Of a stretch of 32,865 nucleotides of DNA, positions 1 through 25,559 are shown piece after piece. The notes beneath the pieces are model-generated. The model was not told the DNA's origin and ran no database searches. It was given only the letters and a program-made list of their open reading frames with translations. Every line of letters starts with the position of its first letter. Position 1 is the stretch's first letter. Source of the DNA: Priapulus caudatus (Eukaryota; Priapulida; Priapulimorpha; Priapulimorphida; Priapulidae); contig NW_014577284.1 of the NCBI RefSeq assembly GCF_000485595.1, positions 320,952-353,816 on the forward strand. The letters run 5' to 3'. The position numbers were made by a program, and so were the translations under genes.

Positions 1-476
1 ACGTTGGTTAAATTTGCAAAAATCTAGATGATTTTGTAATTTCTGTTGTCTAACACTATTCCCCCAGTACTGTTCAGATTTCAGGTTTTTCACCGGCAAA
101 TTAGGGCATATAAAGAAGGTATATAAGCATGAAAAGTAAACAGAAACACTAATTGTATTTTCATACATTTTATTTTGTACAAATAACACACAAATATATA
201 CTACTTGATGGTGCTAGAAATTCGTGACGTTATCACTTTAATTACATACGTTTGATTTTTTGTCCATTCGTGAGAGCCGAGTAGACACTTCGGACAATTT
301 TATTTACAGACATCTTGAAATACTTGCTACTACGATGTAACATCGAAGAATATTTAGCTTCGGTGATCTCTTATCATGCGTATAATCATGCAGCGACACT
401 TGAAGTGAGATTGTGCACGCGTGACGTTTGTACTCCTATCTTTTTGCCGCCGATTAAATGTTTACTGATTTTGTAG
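1..476. other. Intron of the first gene upstream of the first visible exon
   Basis: AT-rich sequence ending in a splice acceptor at 476. No exon, RNA gene or repeat was recognised. Confidence 0.5.
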
Positions 477-15575
<15,099 letters not shown>

Positions 15576-16079
15576 AAACCAGAAAGTTGCCACGATGCGA
15601 CCCCATATAGGATAAGCGCTGCCATGCCGTGAGAGATGGGCCAGTTTATAAGTGTTGCTGTTAAAGCCAAGTAACTGTGCTGCAAGATTGGCCATCGCTT
15701 AAACCGTAACTACTGCGAAGGATTGGTTATGTCTGAGGTAGTCTAAGGAAAGTGATCACTTCATTTCCTCGTAAGACTGCACGAGGGTGTGGTGAGACCG
15801 TCTCAGATCAAAATCTGTCTAAGACTACATTCGTGAGTATAAGAGTGTAGGTGAGAATTGTAAGTGAGAGTGTAAGACTGCATCATGTTTTTTTTACAAT
15901 GTATTATGAGTTTTGAAATCATTGTTTGTTAGAAATAAGTCAGCTCCGTTGGATAGTCAACTTGTACAGATGTAAAAATCACCACAGTATTTTTGACGCA
16001 TAAAGATTCGCTGTGACTCTGCGCCTACTGCAAACCTTTGTTCCTGTAAATGTGCATGCAGTTTTTGAACAGGATCGTG

Positions 16080-16122
16080 AATAAACATCAACCGCTTACA
16101 AGCCCGTGTGGCAGCGAATAAA
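16080..16122 (+). promoter_or_regulatory. Candidate polyadenylation signals of the first gene
   Basis: AATAAA occurs at 16080-16085 and 16117-16122, about 500 bp after the stop at 15573-15575. They are reasonable 3'-end signals for the first gene, which would give a 3' UTR of about 550 bp. Sequence from 15576 onward has no supported open frame. Confidence 0.4.
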
Positions 16123-16639
16123 ACTTGCTGGCTCTCACAAATGGGTAAACACTTCAAGAACTGTTGTAAGATGGCATGTCACATTTACCCAGGATAGGAA
16201 GCTATGTGTGATGCAAAAGGACAGCAGGAGATTTGGAATTTTTATGTAAATTTATGTATTGTCGAGTGTAGTGTAGGAATTGTTATTCAATCATGATTGT
16301 GCATTCATGATATTGGTCGGGGAGGTGGGGTGGTATTTGAATGTATTTCGGCAGTGTGTTGGTGAGGGGTCTATTAGTACCGTGCATGCATCCATGTACG
16401 GGTGTTGTAGATGTGATGAAAACAGTCTAGTCTTGTCTAGAAGCGTGATTTGTAAGGTTAAAACATCTGTGCATGCAACGTGCATTGCCATACGTTGCAT
16501 GCACCATGCGATGCCAAACACTGTGCCATGCCATGCACCGTGCCATGTCACGCTCCGGGCCATTACCCACGCGATGTACCGCATGCCAGGATGACATTCA
16601 TAATCATATAATTCACTTAACCGCTATGTTATGCTCTTG

Positions 16640-16800
16640 GCATCAAATTATTGTCGCTATTAACCAATCGGTGGTCGTAAAACAGCATGTAATGGTCAAT
16701 CAGTGGTCGTAACAGCGTGTAATGGCGAATCAGTGGTCCAGTATAACTGCAGTATGTAATGATCAATCAATGGTCTTATAACGGCTTAAACCGTCAGTTT
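16640..16800. repeat. Diverged tandem repeat of about 35 bp
   Basis: CAATCGGTGGTCGTAA, CAATCAGTGGTCGTAA, CGAATCAGTGGTCC and CAATCAATGGTCTTATAA recur with (A)TGTAATG words between them. Four imperfect units, intergenic. A CATGC/GTGCATG-rich patch lies just upstream at 16470-16570. Confidence 0.6.
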
Positions 16801-17204
16801 TTCTTTTCCCACTCGACAAATTCGCGATCTTTATCTGAATGTATTTGTATAAAGCCACCTGTCATTTCTCATTGTGTGCGTTCTCTTGCTAACTGTGTAT
16901 TGTGTAGCTACTCTAGTTGCTATGTGTTTATAGAATCTGCGATATTGAATGATGAATATCAGTAAACACTGTAAGAAGTGAAACATCCGCATTTCTTGTT
17001 TTATAAGTGAGGTAAACATTTTCGATTTTTTATAGTGTGAACCATACACCAAATTATTAGTCGGGGTCCTTGCCCCACTATCGCAACCTCTTGTATCTTG
17101 TATCTTGTATCTTGGCACCCTCTCTTGTATTTCACAAGGCACTCGATTCAACGATTTGCAGGGATTATCTAGAGAAAAAGGAGATTAATGCTGCCTCTAA
17201 TTCT

Positions 17205-17465
17205 CTAAATATTAGTGTTTCGAATAACCAGAATTTTCAGCACATAATCTAACGCTGGTTTCAATAACCCGTGGGTGTCCCCTCTCCAGCCTTCTATTTG
17301 TTCTCCATCTTTATATTTATTATAGCTATCACATTTATATAAATGTTCCAAGTCTTTTTTCATAATCTTATTACCGGTACATCTATTACACCTGCCGTCA
17401 CTGAAGTTATTTCTAAAGTACCGGTAACCTTTGAGATCAATCATGCAAGTTTTACATTTAAATGC
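17205..17465 (-). pseudogene. Fragment with a Cys-His knuckle, possible LINE reverse-transcriptase C-terminus
   Basis: A minus-strand frame reads FKCKTCMIDLKGYRYFRNNF and then RCNRCTGNKIMKKDLEHLYK followed by CDSY. The spacing CxxC(x11)HxxxC resembles the zinc knuckle near the C-terminus of many non-LTR retrotransposon polymerases. The frame breaks upstream and no polymerase motif is present, so at best this is a short relic. It could equally be a fragment of another zinc-knuckle protein. Confidence 0.3.
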
Positions 17466-17677
17466 AAAACACGAGTCGGCAAATGATAATTATTTCATAT
17501 AATTATTCCTTCAATCCGTATGTTTCAATGTTTATCATCTTCATTTTTGTTTTATCTCTAGTTTTCAATTTGTTTGACTTGTTTGTTTCGAGGCTCTCTA
17601 TGGCTGTAAATGATATTTCCAGTTCGTACTCCTTTAGGATTATTAAAATCGTGGCGTATCACCTCGCCATCACCTCG

Positions 17678-17780
17678 ATATCACCAGGAGTAGATAATAG
17701 GGAATTCCATATTATCTACTCCTGATATCACCATAGATATAGAATGAAGATATATCTTCATTCTATATCTATGATATCAC
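17678..17780. repeat. Two adjacent hairpins separated and bounded by three ATATCAC copies
   Basis: ATATCAC occurs at 17678-17684, 17725-17731 and 17774-17780. Between the first two lies a 40-bp hairpin (17685-17724, arms CAGGAGTAGATAATA, 10-bp loop). Between the last two lies a 42-bp perfect loopless palindrome (17732-17773) built from CATAGATATAGAATGAAGAT and its complement. Both hairpins start with CA and end with TG. This is the arrangement expected from two insertions that each duplicated the same 7 bp. Confidence 0.85.
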
Positions 17781-17843
17781 CTCGCTAGCGTGTCACCCAT
17801 TAGATAGCGGGGGGGGGGGAGCAACACACTATCACAGCTTATA

Positions 17844-18215
17844 CAGGGCTGCCAACATTGACAACATTGGGTGATAGGGGAGACTGAGATGCGAGGGAGC
17901 GAAGCGACCGAGGAGGGGGGGGGGTTGTATGTGGGAGGGGGTTTTTCCCCTCCCTCGGTAGGGAGCTTTTGCATTTTATAACTTCAATTTGTGCAATTTA
18001 ATTGGTGCATACTAAAGTGACTGTTTTCAGATATTGTAAGATTTTTTTGCTGTGCGTGAGATATTTCAGCGTTTATTCATGAAGAGATATTCATGCGTAA
18101 GATATCTCAGCATTTTTTTGCTGTGGCGTGAGATATTGTAAGATCAGCGTGAGAGCGTGAGATTTGGTCAAAATGCGTGAGTCTCACGGTCAATGCGTGA
18201 GAGTTGGCAGCCCTG
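17844..18215. mobile_element. hAT-like MITE, 372 bp
   Basis: Starts CAGGGCTGCCAAC and ends with the exact inverse GTTGGCAGCCCTG, a 13-bp perfect terminal repeat with the CAGGG end used by hAT transposons. GCTTATA lies directly outside both ends (17837-17843 and 18216-18222). Inside are G-runs (17914-17925) and repeated GCGTGAGATAT words. No transposase frame. The target is a degenerate tandem repeat built on TATCACAGCTTATA, which continues to about 18365. Confidence 0.75.
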
Positions 18216-18365
18216 GCTTATATCATACATTTTATTCCAGCCTATACCATACACTCTATTACAGCTTATATCACATACTCTATCACAGCCTTTATGGCTA
18301 TATCGCACACTGAGACACTCTATCACAGCCTATATCACTCTAATATCACAGCTTATGTCACATTG
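18216..18365. repeat. Degenerate TATCACAGCTTATATCA tandem repeat
   Basis: Words such as TATTACAGCTTATATCAC, TATCACAGCCTTTAT, TATCACAGCCTATATCAC and TATCACAGCTTATGTCAC recur every 20-35 bp. The same word (ACACTATCACAGCTTATA) lies left of the hAT-like element at 17826-17843, so the element interrupted this repeat. Confidence 0.7.
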
Positions 18366-18610
18366 CTCGGAAGCGTACAGAAAGAGGTGTGCATGTGATT
18401 AGATTGAGCAGCACTTAGAATTAGACAATAAATAGAATTAGATTAGCATTTGAGCAGCACTTAGAATTATTTGGCAATATGGAGTACATGAACATTGAGA
18501 CTTTGGTAGTAAATAATGTTTTTTGTCATCATTTCATTATTTAAACGGCCCAAGTGCCTGTGGTTGTGCTCCCACAGTCTCTCAATGACATAATGGCAGC
18601 AGGAGAGTCT

Positions 18611-18670
18611 GTTATATTCACTGATCTCTATAAATAACCGTATTTTATTATAGAGATCAGTGGTTATATT
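18611..18670. repeat. Hairpin with 15-bp perfect arms and 8-bp flanking direct repeat
   Basis: CACTGATCTCTATAA at 18619-18633 and its exact inverse at 18648-18662, with a 14-bp loop. GTTATATT lies directly outside both ends (18611-18618 and 18663-18670). CA...TG termini plus an 8-bp duplication match a minimal hAT-type insertion. It is nested between CAGGAGAGT (18600) and ACTCCTG (18691-18697). Confidence 0.8.
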
Positions 18671-19441
18671 ATTCTCTCGTTGTATTATACACTCCTGATA
18701 ATAGTGGGAATGTTACCCTAAAGGTGGCGCTGTATTGACATTAACGTAAAGAACCGATCTGCTTGCTCGGGAAATCGTATAAAATTTGCCAGAAGATAAG
18801 CATTCCGTTTACGGTTTTTTGCCCACATATTACAATCCCGACAATTTTCGGTACATAAAAACCTGCGATGCACACATTTTGGGGAAACCCGTGAGTGTGA
18901 TGACGGACCATGCTTAAGTTGTAACGCTACGCGTCATTGGACAATTAACCGTGACGTCTAAAGTGACGTCGCCGCCCCCATGGTTCAGGTAATAAACACT
19001 GAACATTGTTTACCGTGTTAAATTTTGGCATCGCTAGACTCTATAAACACTATTACTAATAATAGTAATATAACTAAAAGTGTAAGTGGACCTGGCAAAA
19101 ATACAAGGTTGCACTTACAGTCACAGCAGTCTGATGATGTCGCAGGGGCGAATTTGAGCAAAGCGGCACCAGCTGAACTTTGGTCCATTTTTGCAATAAA
19201 TTTTAATATTATTATTAATTAGTATTAGTATTACTAAACTATTAGTATTAACAATATAAATATAACTTAGTATACTTAGTAACTTTACTATAACTTAGTA
19301 TAACTATATATAATATATCTCAATACAACAAACACTAAATATATCAAGTAATCATGTTGCCATTACTTTAGCTTAGGGGGGGGGGTGTCGGGGTATTACA
19401 TCACAATATAAATTCCGCTACCTGCCGACCTCTGACTGACA

Positions 19442-19870
19442 TAACATATAGGCCGTGGCTACGCGACCGGTTCCGGACGAGGAGCCGCTAGCCTACGCGT
19501 CCGGACATCCATCTCACACAGTGATCTTGCGACAAGTACACGCATGATTGCGCAACGGTAGTCTCTGCTGATTGTCGAGTGTGTGTGTGCATGCAACAGA
19601 GAGAGAGGGAATTTGTATGCGTGTGTGCACGTGTGTGTGTGTGTGCGCGCGCACGTGTGTGTGTGTGTGCGCACGCACGTGTGTGTGTGTGTGTGTGTGT
19701 GAGAGAGCTAGAGGTGTGTGTGAGAGAGATAGAGCTGTGCGTGCGTGTGTGAAAGAGAGAGAGAGAGCGAGAGAGAGAGAGAGAGCTGTGCGTGTGTGTG
19801 TGTGAAAGAGAGAGAGAGCGAGAGAGGATGGATGAAAGGATAGACGGCAGCAGTGCATATATTGTATATT
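19442..19870. mobile_element. Left part of a second copy of the GGCCGTGGCTACGCG element, broken by the gap
   Basis: Same TAACATATA left flank (19442-19450) and same left terminus as the full copy starting at 20009, offset by 558 bp. It runs through the same GT/GA microsatellite and ends at the N run. Its right terminus is missing. Confidence 0.7.
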
Positions 19871-19880
19871 NNNNNNNNNN
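19871..19880. other. Assembly gap (10 N)
   Basis: Ten undetermined bases, followed by a poly-A run, ACAAAAAAAGG, TTTTTTTT and a long G run, then a near-copy of the sequence that precedes the gap. Homopolymers around the gap look like unreliable contig ends. Confidence 0.99.
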
Positions 19881-20008
19881 AAAAAAAAAAAAAAAAAAAA
19901 AAACAAAAAAAGGTTGTTCCCTTTTTTTTGGGGGGGGGGGGGGTGGCGGGGTTTTACATCACAATATAAATTCCGCTACCTGCCAACCTCTGACTGACAT
20001 AACATATA

Positions 20009-20210
20009 GGCCGTGGCTACGCGACCGGTTCCGGACGAGGAGCCGCTAGCCTACGCGTCCGGACATCCAATTCACACAGTGATCTTGCGACAAGTACACA
20101 CATGATTGCGCAACGGTAGTCTCTGCTGATTGCCGAGTGTGTGTGTGCATGCGACAGAGAGAGAGGGAATTTGTATGCGTGTGTGCACGTGTGTGTGTGT
20201 GCGAGCGCAC

Positions 20211-20243
<33 letters not shown>

Positions 20244-20481
20244 CTAGAGGTGTGTGTGAGAGAGATAGAGCTGTGCGTGTGTGTGTGTGAAAGAGAGAGA
20301 GAGAGCGAGAGAGGACGGATGGAAGGATAGACGGCAGCAGTGCATATATTGTATATTTTTGGCAATCAGCAGAGCGCCCCGTTACATGCGTGTACGCGAG
20401 TCGCGCGATCACTGTGTGAGTGGATGTCTGGATGCGTAGCCTGGAGGCTAGGCGACCGGTTCCGAACGCGTACCCACTGCG
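20009..20481. mobile_element. MULE-like element with 9-bp duplication and GT/GA core, 473 bp
   Basis: TAACATATA flanks both ends (20000-20008 and 20482-20490). The left end starts GGCCGTGGCTACGCGACCGG and the inverse of the right end starts CGCAGTGGGTACGCGTTCGG. Similarity in inverted orientation continues for over 100 bp (CATCCA..TCACACAGTGATC on the left matches GATCACTGTGTGAGTGGATG on the right, then TCTGCTGATTGCC). The middle is a GTGTGT/GAGAGA microsatellite. Long inverted repeats with a 9-bp duplication point to the Mutator superfamily. Confidence 0.7.
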
Positions 20482-20523
20482 TAACATATAACTCAAGTAT
20501 GCTGGCCCTGCGCCCTACTACTG

Positions 20524-20776
20524 CTGAGAGGGTCTATGTCTCCCAGGGTACTGCCGGAACGTACTTGGGTACTATCTAATATGCCGGACCGTACCTCGCC
20601 TACTCCACTATAACGAGTCTAGGAAATCGCCTACGCCTACTCTCTAACCCTAACCCTAACCCTAACACTAACCCTAACCCTAACCATATAAAATAGTTAC
20701 AAGGGTACATTCCGGTATACCGGACCGTACCCAGGGTACGTTCCGGCAGCACCCTGGGGGATATAGACCCTATGAT
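20524..20776. mobile_element. MULE-like foldback element, copy 2 (253 bp, inverted orientation)
   Basis: CCCTACTACTG flanks both sides exactly (20513-20523 and 20777-20787), a clean 11-bp duplication. Termini GAGAGGGTCTATGTC and GATATAGACCCTATGA match copy 1 in reverse orientation. The core is CCCTAACCCTAACCCTAAC, the complement of the TTAGGG block in copies 1 and 3. Located just upstream of TMEM248. Confidence 0.8.
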
Positions 20777-21130
20777 CCCTACTACTGTCTACTACTACTA
20801 CAACTGTCTGTACACTAGACCCTGTCTCTGGGCCTAAGTACAATATTAAATGTAATCATATACGTTTACAATTGCAGGTCGAGTGACAATGACATTTTTA
20901 TCTTTCTCACAATATTTGAGGATCAAGGATAGTATTAGTTTGGGACCCCGCAAGTGTGTTTTCGCATGTGTGCTAAACTAATCTGAGGTGCTGAAGTAGG
21001 CTTGGGCCATATTTGACCAAAGAATATGCTTCTAGGCTTCGGCCAAAGAATATGTGTGACACCTAATTTTGTTGTAGGATGCTTCACATGGAAATCACGT
21101 AGGGATTGAGCTCGCGAGTATAAGTCTGTC

Positions 21131-22039
21131 ATGGCGTTCTCACCGCTGGACAACCTCCGGAGTTTTGCAACTTCACGACCTCCACTGGTCGTATTCATGA
21201 TTTGCCTTCTGGGCTTTGCTGTCACCACAATGACACTTGCCTACTACGTGAGAAGCAACGAGCTTCGTAATACAGACATTGTGGTACGTTATTGACTGAT
21301 TGAAACTCTTCTGTGCAACCACATATGGTCCGTGTAGAGTGTTTTGTAAGTTTGTGATTTCTGCAGCATGTGTGGACTGTTAATTTTATTTAAAAGAAAT
21401 AAATTTGTTATAACGTCTTGAATAGTGCCACATGGCGTCAATATACAGCCATTTTAACTAGCAATCGCTATCATTTTCTAGGACTGGAACATGTTTCTCG
21501 ACAAGTTTGCGTCAGTCAAATTCTGTATCCATGGCGATACGGCTGAGAGTAGCACCGTCACAGTACCAATGCCTGAAGTGAGACCTTCACTGGTTAACCG
21601 TAAAAAGATGTTGAGTGCGCCTTTTCCGGCTAATGCGTCAGTGCCAGTAGATGCGTCTGCTCATGTATACCATACGGCGGAAGACATGAGAAACTATTCT
21701 GTGTCAGTGCCAATGGTGATAGGATCCCAGCTGATACGTAGTCTGCAAAATGTTACACACATGAGTGCGACGTTAAATGGTCTCATGCTAGGCATTAGAG
21801 GTAAGCAAACAGTATCATGGTCATATATGTTTATTGCTGTGATGCAGTAGAGAGCATGTCACAGTTCGATGTCACATTTCGTGTTTTAAAGTATTGTATA
21901 TACAATTCCCACGAGGGAGAATTTACAGGTCATGCCTCGAATAAATTTATCCTAATTCATATATTACTTATTTCACCGTAACATGGGCGATTATTTACTT
22001 TATTGATCACTGTGAAACTGACCAATATAACAAACAAGC

Positions 22040-22072
<33 letters not shown>

Positions 22073-24006
22073 GAGTGTCTTGCTACTTTCTATATTGAGG
22101 CGATGCAGCTAGAGATAACATCAGTGTCGTATTTGAACTACCCAGTGAGAGAAACTACAGCCACTTGTCCAGTGACCAGATGATGACATGTGTGGTGTTC
22201 CAGGCACCTGCTAATGTATTTCCTATGACGAGGTACGTCACCTAGCTGTATCGTCTGTTATGCACGATTACGAAGACTGGAGTTTGCAAAGCTGATATTC
22301 GAAATTGTCCCAAATATAAAATGTTAATGCACATGTAACATAGTTTATGTAAGATATCTCAGAACTGGAATCTCATTGCGGCATCGATGGCAGGTGTCGT
22401 GGTTGGCTTCCTTACTGTCGTGGTGCTTGTGAAATTTGGACGATATCCATAAAAATAAACCATTGAGGGTCCCCTATATACTTAGTATGCCTTCGTCCAC
22501 TTCCCATATATCCCATCAGGAGCACATAAACTATATTCTGTGCTATGTTGTGTTCATGTTATGGTTTTACTGCATTCAACTACAGTTTGCGCGCTCGTTA
22601 TCCCATGTATTTCTCTGTCTCACATGAAAGTGCTGGTCTTTAAAAAAAATAAATGGCATTGATAATTTCTCTGAAGGAAATGCTTACTTTGGTTCCCTTC
22701 CAACTTGCCATGTTTCCATAAAGCTTCTGAGTAAACTGAAGACATCACTTCCCTTGACCTACGGCATGTTTAATTGGTCCCGTGATATATTGGTAAAAGT
22801 GTCTGTTAAGTGACCTCACTAATGGAGTATAATTTCATTGCCCTCTCTGCCAAAAGTATATGTCTAAATATAGAACCAAAATTGTATTACAAAGGGCACC
22901 TGAAGGTTGCTGGAACCAGTCACAGTCAGAGGCACAGTTACAGCGTCACCTGCCTATACAAGGTTACAAGGAGACGTTCTTCATTGATAGAGCCTTCTGT
23001 GCAAACGGAACTAAAGTATTTGTGCAATACACGTCCAACCCACATCTGACACTAATGCTGACAATGGTAGGCTTAGTAGTATATCGATCGTCTGCGTGCG
23101 TGCATATATCTGAACCCAATATATGTGTGTGCGCGTGTCGCAATCGGACCACTAATTCGCAGATGACTAATGGCACGCTGTAATATAGTGCTAAGTGTGC
23201 GTTGTAATACCTCTGATGAGAAGCCGTTGTTTTTGTTCACCATAAGTGTTCGCGCATCCGGTGAGTGATACCATCTACTACTGTTGCGTTTTCAGTCGGA
23301 CAGGTCAATGATTAACCTGCATCTAATGCACACCAGCTATTTCCTTTTTCTGATGGCAATGACGATGATGGCGTATGCACTACTGAAGAACAGTCCCAAG
23401 CTGAAGCCTTCGATGCATGAAAAGGTAAGGAGGCGAACGTCTCTCATGGCATGTTAATGCTGAGCTCTCGTAATGGTGGGATTAAGAGCTTGGCATTCGA
23501 TTCCTGCCTTAATCACTGATATAATATCGATGAGCACTACAGACTTTATCGTGAATGCTGCAGTCGGAGCAGCTACAATTTGGTGCAGAATGAGTTAACT
23601 GAGCAGTATATAGAGAGAGCAGATATATATAGAGTATATAGTGTATATAGAGCAGTATATAGAATACATAGAGCAGTATATAGAGAGCAGTATATAGTAG
23701 AGCTCTTGGGTAGAACCGAACAGGCCCAATTTTAAGTAGCAGCAGTACACCACTGCTTGGCAATGCACTTTAATACATTGCCTCTATATGATTTTAGGGG
23801 CTTGAAACAACCTCTGTATAGTCAGGATACTAAAAATAGACATAGGGATGAGTCGAGCGAAGAGTCTTTGTGACTAGTGGAGAGAAACGTTGGGTAAATG
23901 TTATGCATAGCTTGTGTAAAACTGTGACGATTGGAGGAGTAAGATGTTTCAAGCGAGATTTGTAGTTTTTGCACTTTCTTTGTTGCAGCTCGCACTTGAT
24001 GCCTAA
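21131..24006 (+). CDS. TMEM248: Transmembrane protein 248 (TMEM248) orthologue, complete, six exons
   Basis: Exons 21131-21283, 21482-21800, 22109-22232, 22874-23066, 23296-23424 and 23989-24006 (stop TAA) join in phase to 311 residues, close to the 314 of human TMEM248. The start MAFSPLDNLRSFATSRPPLV matches the family pattern (PLxNL...SRPPLVVFMI), and the first membrane segment spans about residues 18-41. The loop between the two membrane segments holds likely N-glycosylation sites (NASV, NYSV, NVTH, NYSH, NQSQ, NGTK). The C-terminal hallmark SDRSMINLHLMHTSYFLFLM leads into the second membrane segment, and the end is EKLALDA. TMEM248 is a poorly characterised membrane protein, so no further role is claimed. 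The fourth exon start (TATAG|AACC) is the least certain junction but keeps phase. Confidence 0.93.
22041..22072. repeat. (AACT)n microsatellite in a TMEM248 intron
   Basis: Eight tandem AACT units in the intron just before the exon at 22109. Confidence 0.95.
23600..23700. repeat. GAGCAGTATATA repeat in a TMEM248 intron
   Basis: Words GAGCAGTATATAGA and AGTATATAGTGTATAT recur irregularly through about 100 bp of the last intron. No coding signal. Confidence 0.7.
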
Positions 24007-24477
24007 TGAGCTAACCCACAAAGCATCGCCAAAGAAGAAGCTGGACGTAAGAAAAGGCTAACGATGGAGAGACGATGACCACACGATGTGGCTGTCTTCA
24101 CTCTTTCTTCTGATCCTACTTTACTCACGTTTTTATCTCATGTGTATTTTTTGTTGCTTTACATTGTTAATCTGCAATTTGCGAGGAGGTCGGTGCATGT
24201 GCTATTTTTTAGACAGATAAACCAGCGGATGCTGTTCTCGAAAACGTTGGGCAGTGGCTATGATATCGGGCGGACAGGTTGCAATATATACTACGTCATG
24301 CAGCGAGTGTTGTCGTAGGAAATTTCTATTCGTATTTGATGATTTGTCAGCCATGTCAGTGTGCCCTGTATTGTTCTCTGTGATTGTGACATCTAGTTTG
24401 GACTCCCTGCAGCAGGTCGTTGCACCAACTTGCACTCGTGGAACTAAACCGTGAAGGGAAGGCCGCGGCGTAGTGTG

Positions 24478-24818
24478 GCTCATAGGGTCTATGTCCACCA
24501 GGGTACTGCCAGAACGTACCCTGGGTACGGTCCGGTATACCGGAACGTACCCTGGTAACTATCTGATATGGTTAGGGTTAGGGAGTAGGCGTGGGCGACT
24601 CCCTAGACTCGTTAGTGGAGTAGGCGAGGTACGGTCCGGCATATTAGATAGTACCAGGGTACGGTCCGGCATATTAGATAGTACCAGGGTACGTTCCGGC
24701 ATATTAGATAGTACCAGGGTACGGTCCGGCATATTAGATAGTACCAGGGTACGGTCCGGCATATTAGATAGTACCAGGGTACGTTCCGGCAGTACCCTGG
24801 GGGACATAGACCCTCTCA
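24478..24818. mobile_element. MULE-like foldback element, copy 3 (341 bp, internally expanded)
   Basis: GGCGTAGTGTG flanks both sides exactly (24467-24477 and 24819-24829). The termini match copy 1 (GCTCATAGGGTCTATGTCC on the left, GGGGGACATAGACCCTCTCA on the right). The centre has GGTTAGGGTTAGGG. It is longer than the other copies because a 30-bp segment of the right arm is tandemly repeated. It lies about 470 bp past the TMEM248 stop, probably inside its 3' UTR. Confidence 0.8.
24627..24785. repeat. 30-bp tandem repeat, five units, inside foldback copy 3
   Basis: GTACGGTCCGGCATATTAGA followed by TAGTACCAGG repeats with a strict 30-bp period. One unit has GTACGTTCC instead of GTACGGTCC. Because 30 is a multiple of three, open frames of repeated 10-residue units appear on both strands; they are not genes. 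Confidence 0.9.
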
Positions 24819-25542
24819 GGCGTAGTGTGTGTGTGACAGTATTTGGTAGTACATACAGTGTATGCAAAACTCGAGGGTGTCTTTATTGAGGTGTTTTCAT
24901 AAAGGGGCGTTATTCCACGAATATAACAACACCTTTAGCTGGTCTAGTCGTAGAATTGTTGTGCAGTAGCTGTAGTGCTTCAGCTGGCCAGGCTAGAAGA
25001 AATGTTCTGACCTACCCTCTATAAAGATCTTTCTATTTCCCTTACGAGTATTTTGGATTCATCGTCATGCGTGTGTTATTATTACGTTTCGGAAGTTGGA
25101 TGATATTTATTCAGATTGTGTAATTCGGATACCTGGGTACATGTAGAATGTTATTGTAGTGGTTATACGCTTGTACGATACCCCCTTATACTTACTGAGC
25201 TGTCGTCATTGTTGCACGTGTATAGGTAGGTACAAGGCAGTTTTGCTGGCAGCTGGCCTGTGGGTCCATTACATGAATACCTGGAACTGATGCTGAAATC
25301 TATTGTCACTAGATGGGGTAACGTGTCCTGTAGTCCGTTTGTGCTACAATTGTCATGGCAAAGTTTAGCCGGTCTTAGAATGATTGAGACAGTGATACCC
25401 CGGTCCGGAAATGTTGAGAAATTGCAGTTATCTTCGTAATTTCCACAGAATTTTCTCATTTTGACACTGGGAGTTGATTCAGTGTTTTATGGCCTCATTT
25501 CGGTGTGTATAACTTGAGAGCATCTAAAAATTGTCTGTTTCA

Positions 25543-25548
25543 AATAAA
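25543..25548 (+). promoter_or_regulatory. Candidate polyadenylation signal of TMEM248
   Basis: CAAATAAAGCGG contains AATAAA about 1.5 kb after the TMEM248 stop, followed by a GT-rich stretch (GGTTGGTTGGGTTATG) that fits a downstream element. If used, the 3' UTR contains the foldback element at 24478-24818. Confidence 0.45.
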
Positions 25549-25559
25549 GCGGTTGGTTG

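Noticed and set aside
24627-24785. CRISPR-like array of 30-bp direct repeats
   Set aside because: No unique spacers; the units are contiguous and lie inside a foldback transposon of an animal genome.
24473-24889. Open frame with repeated VRSGILDSTR units
   Set aside because: Created by a 30-bp tandem repeat within a mobile element; both strands are open.
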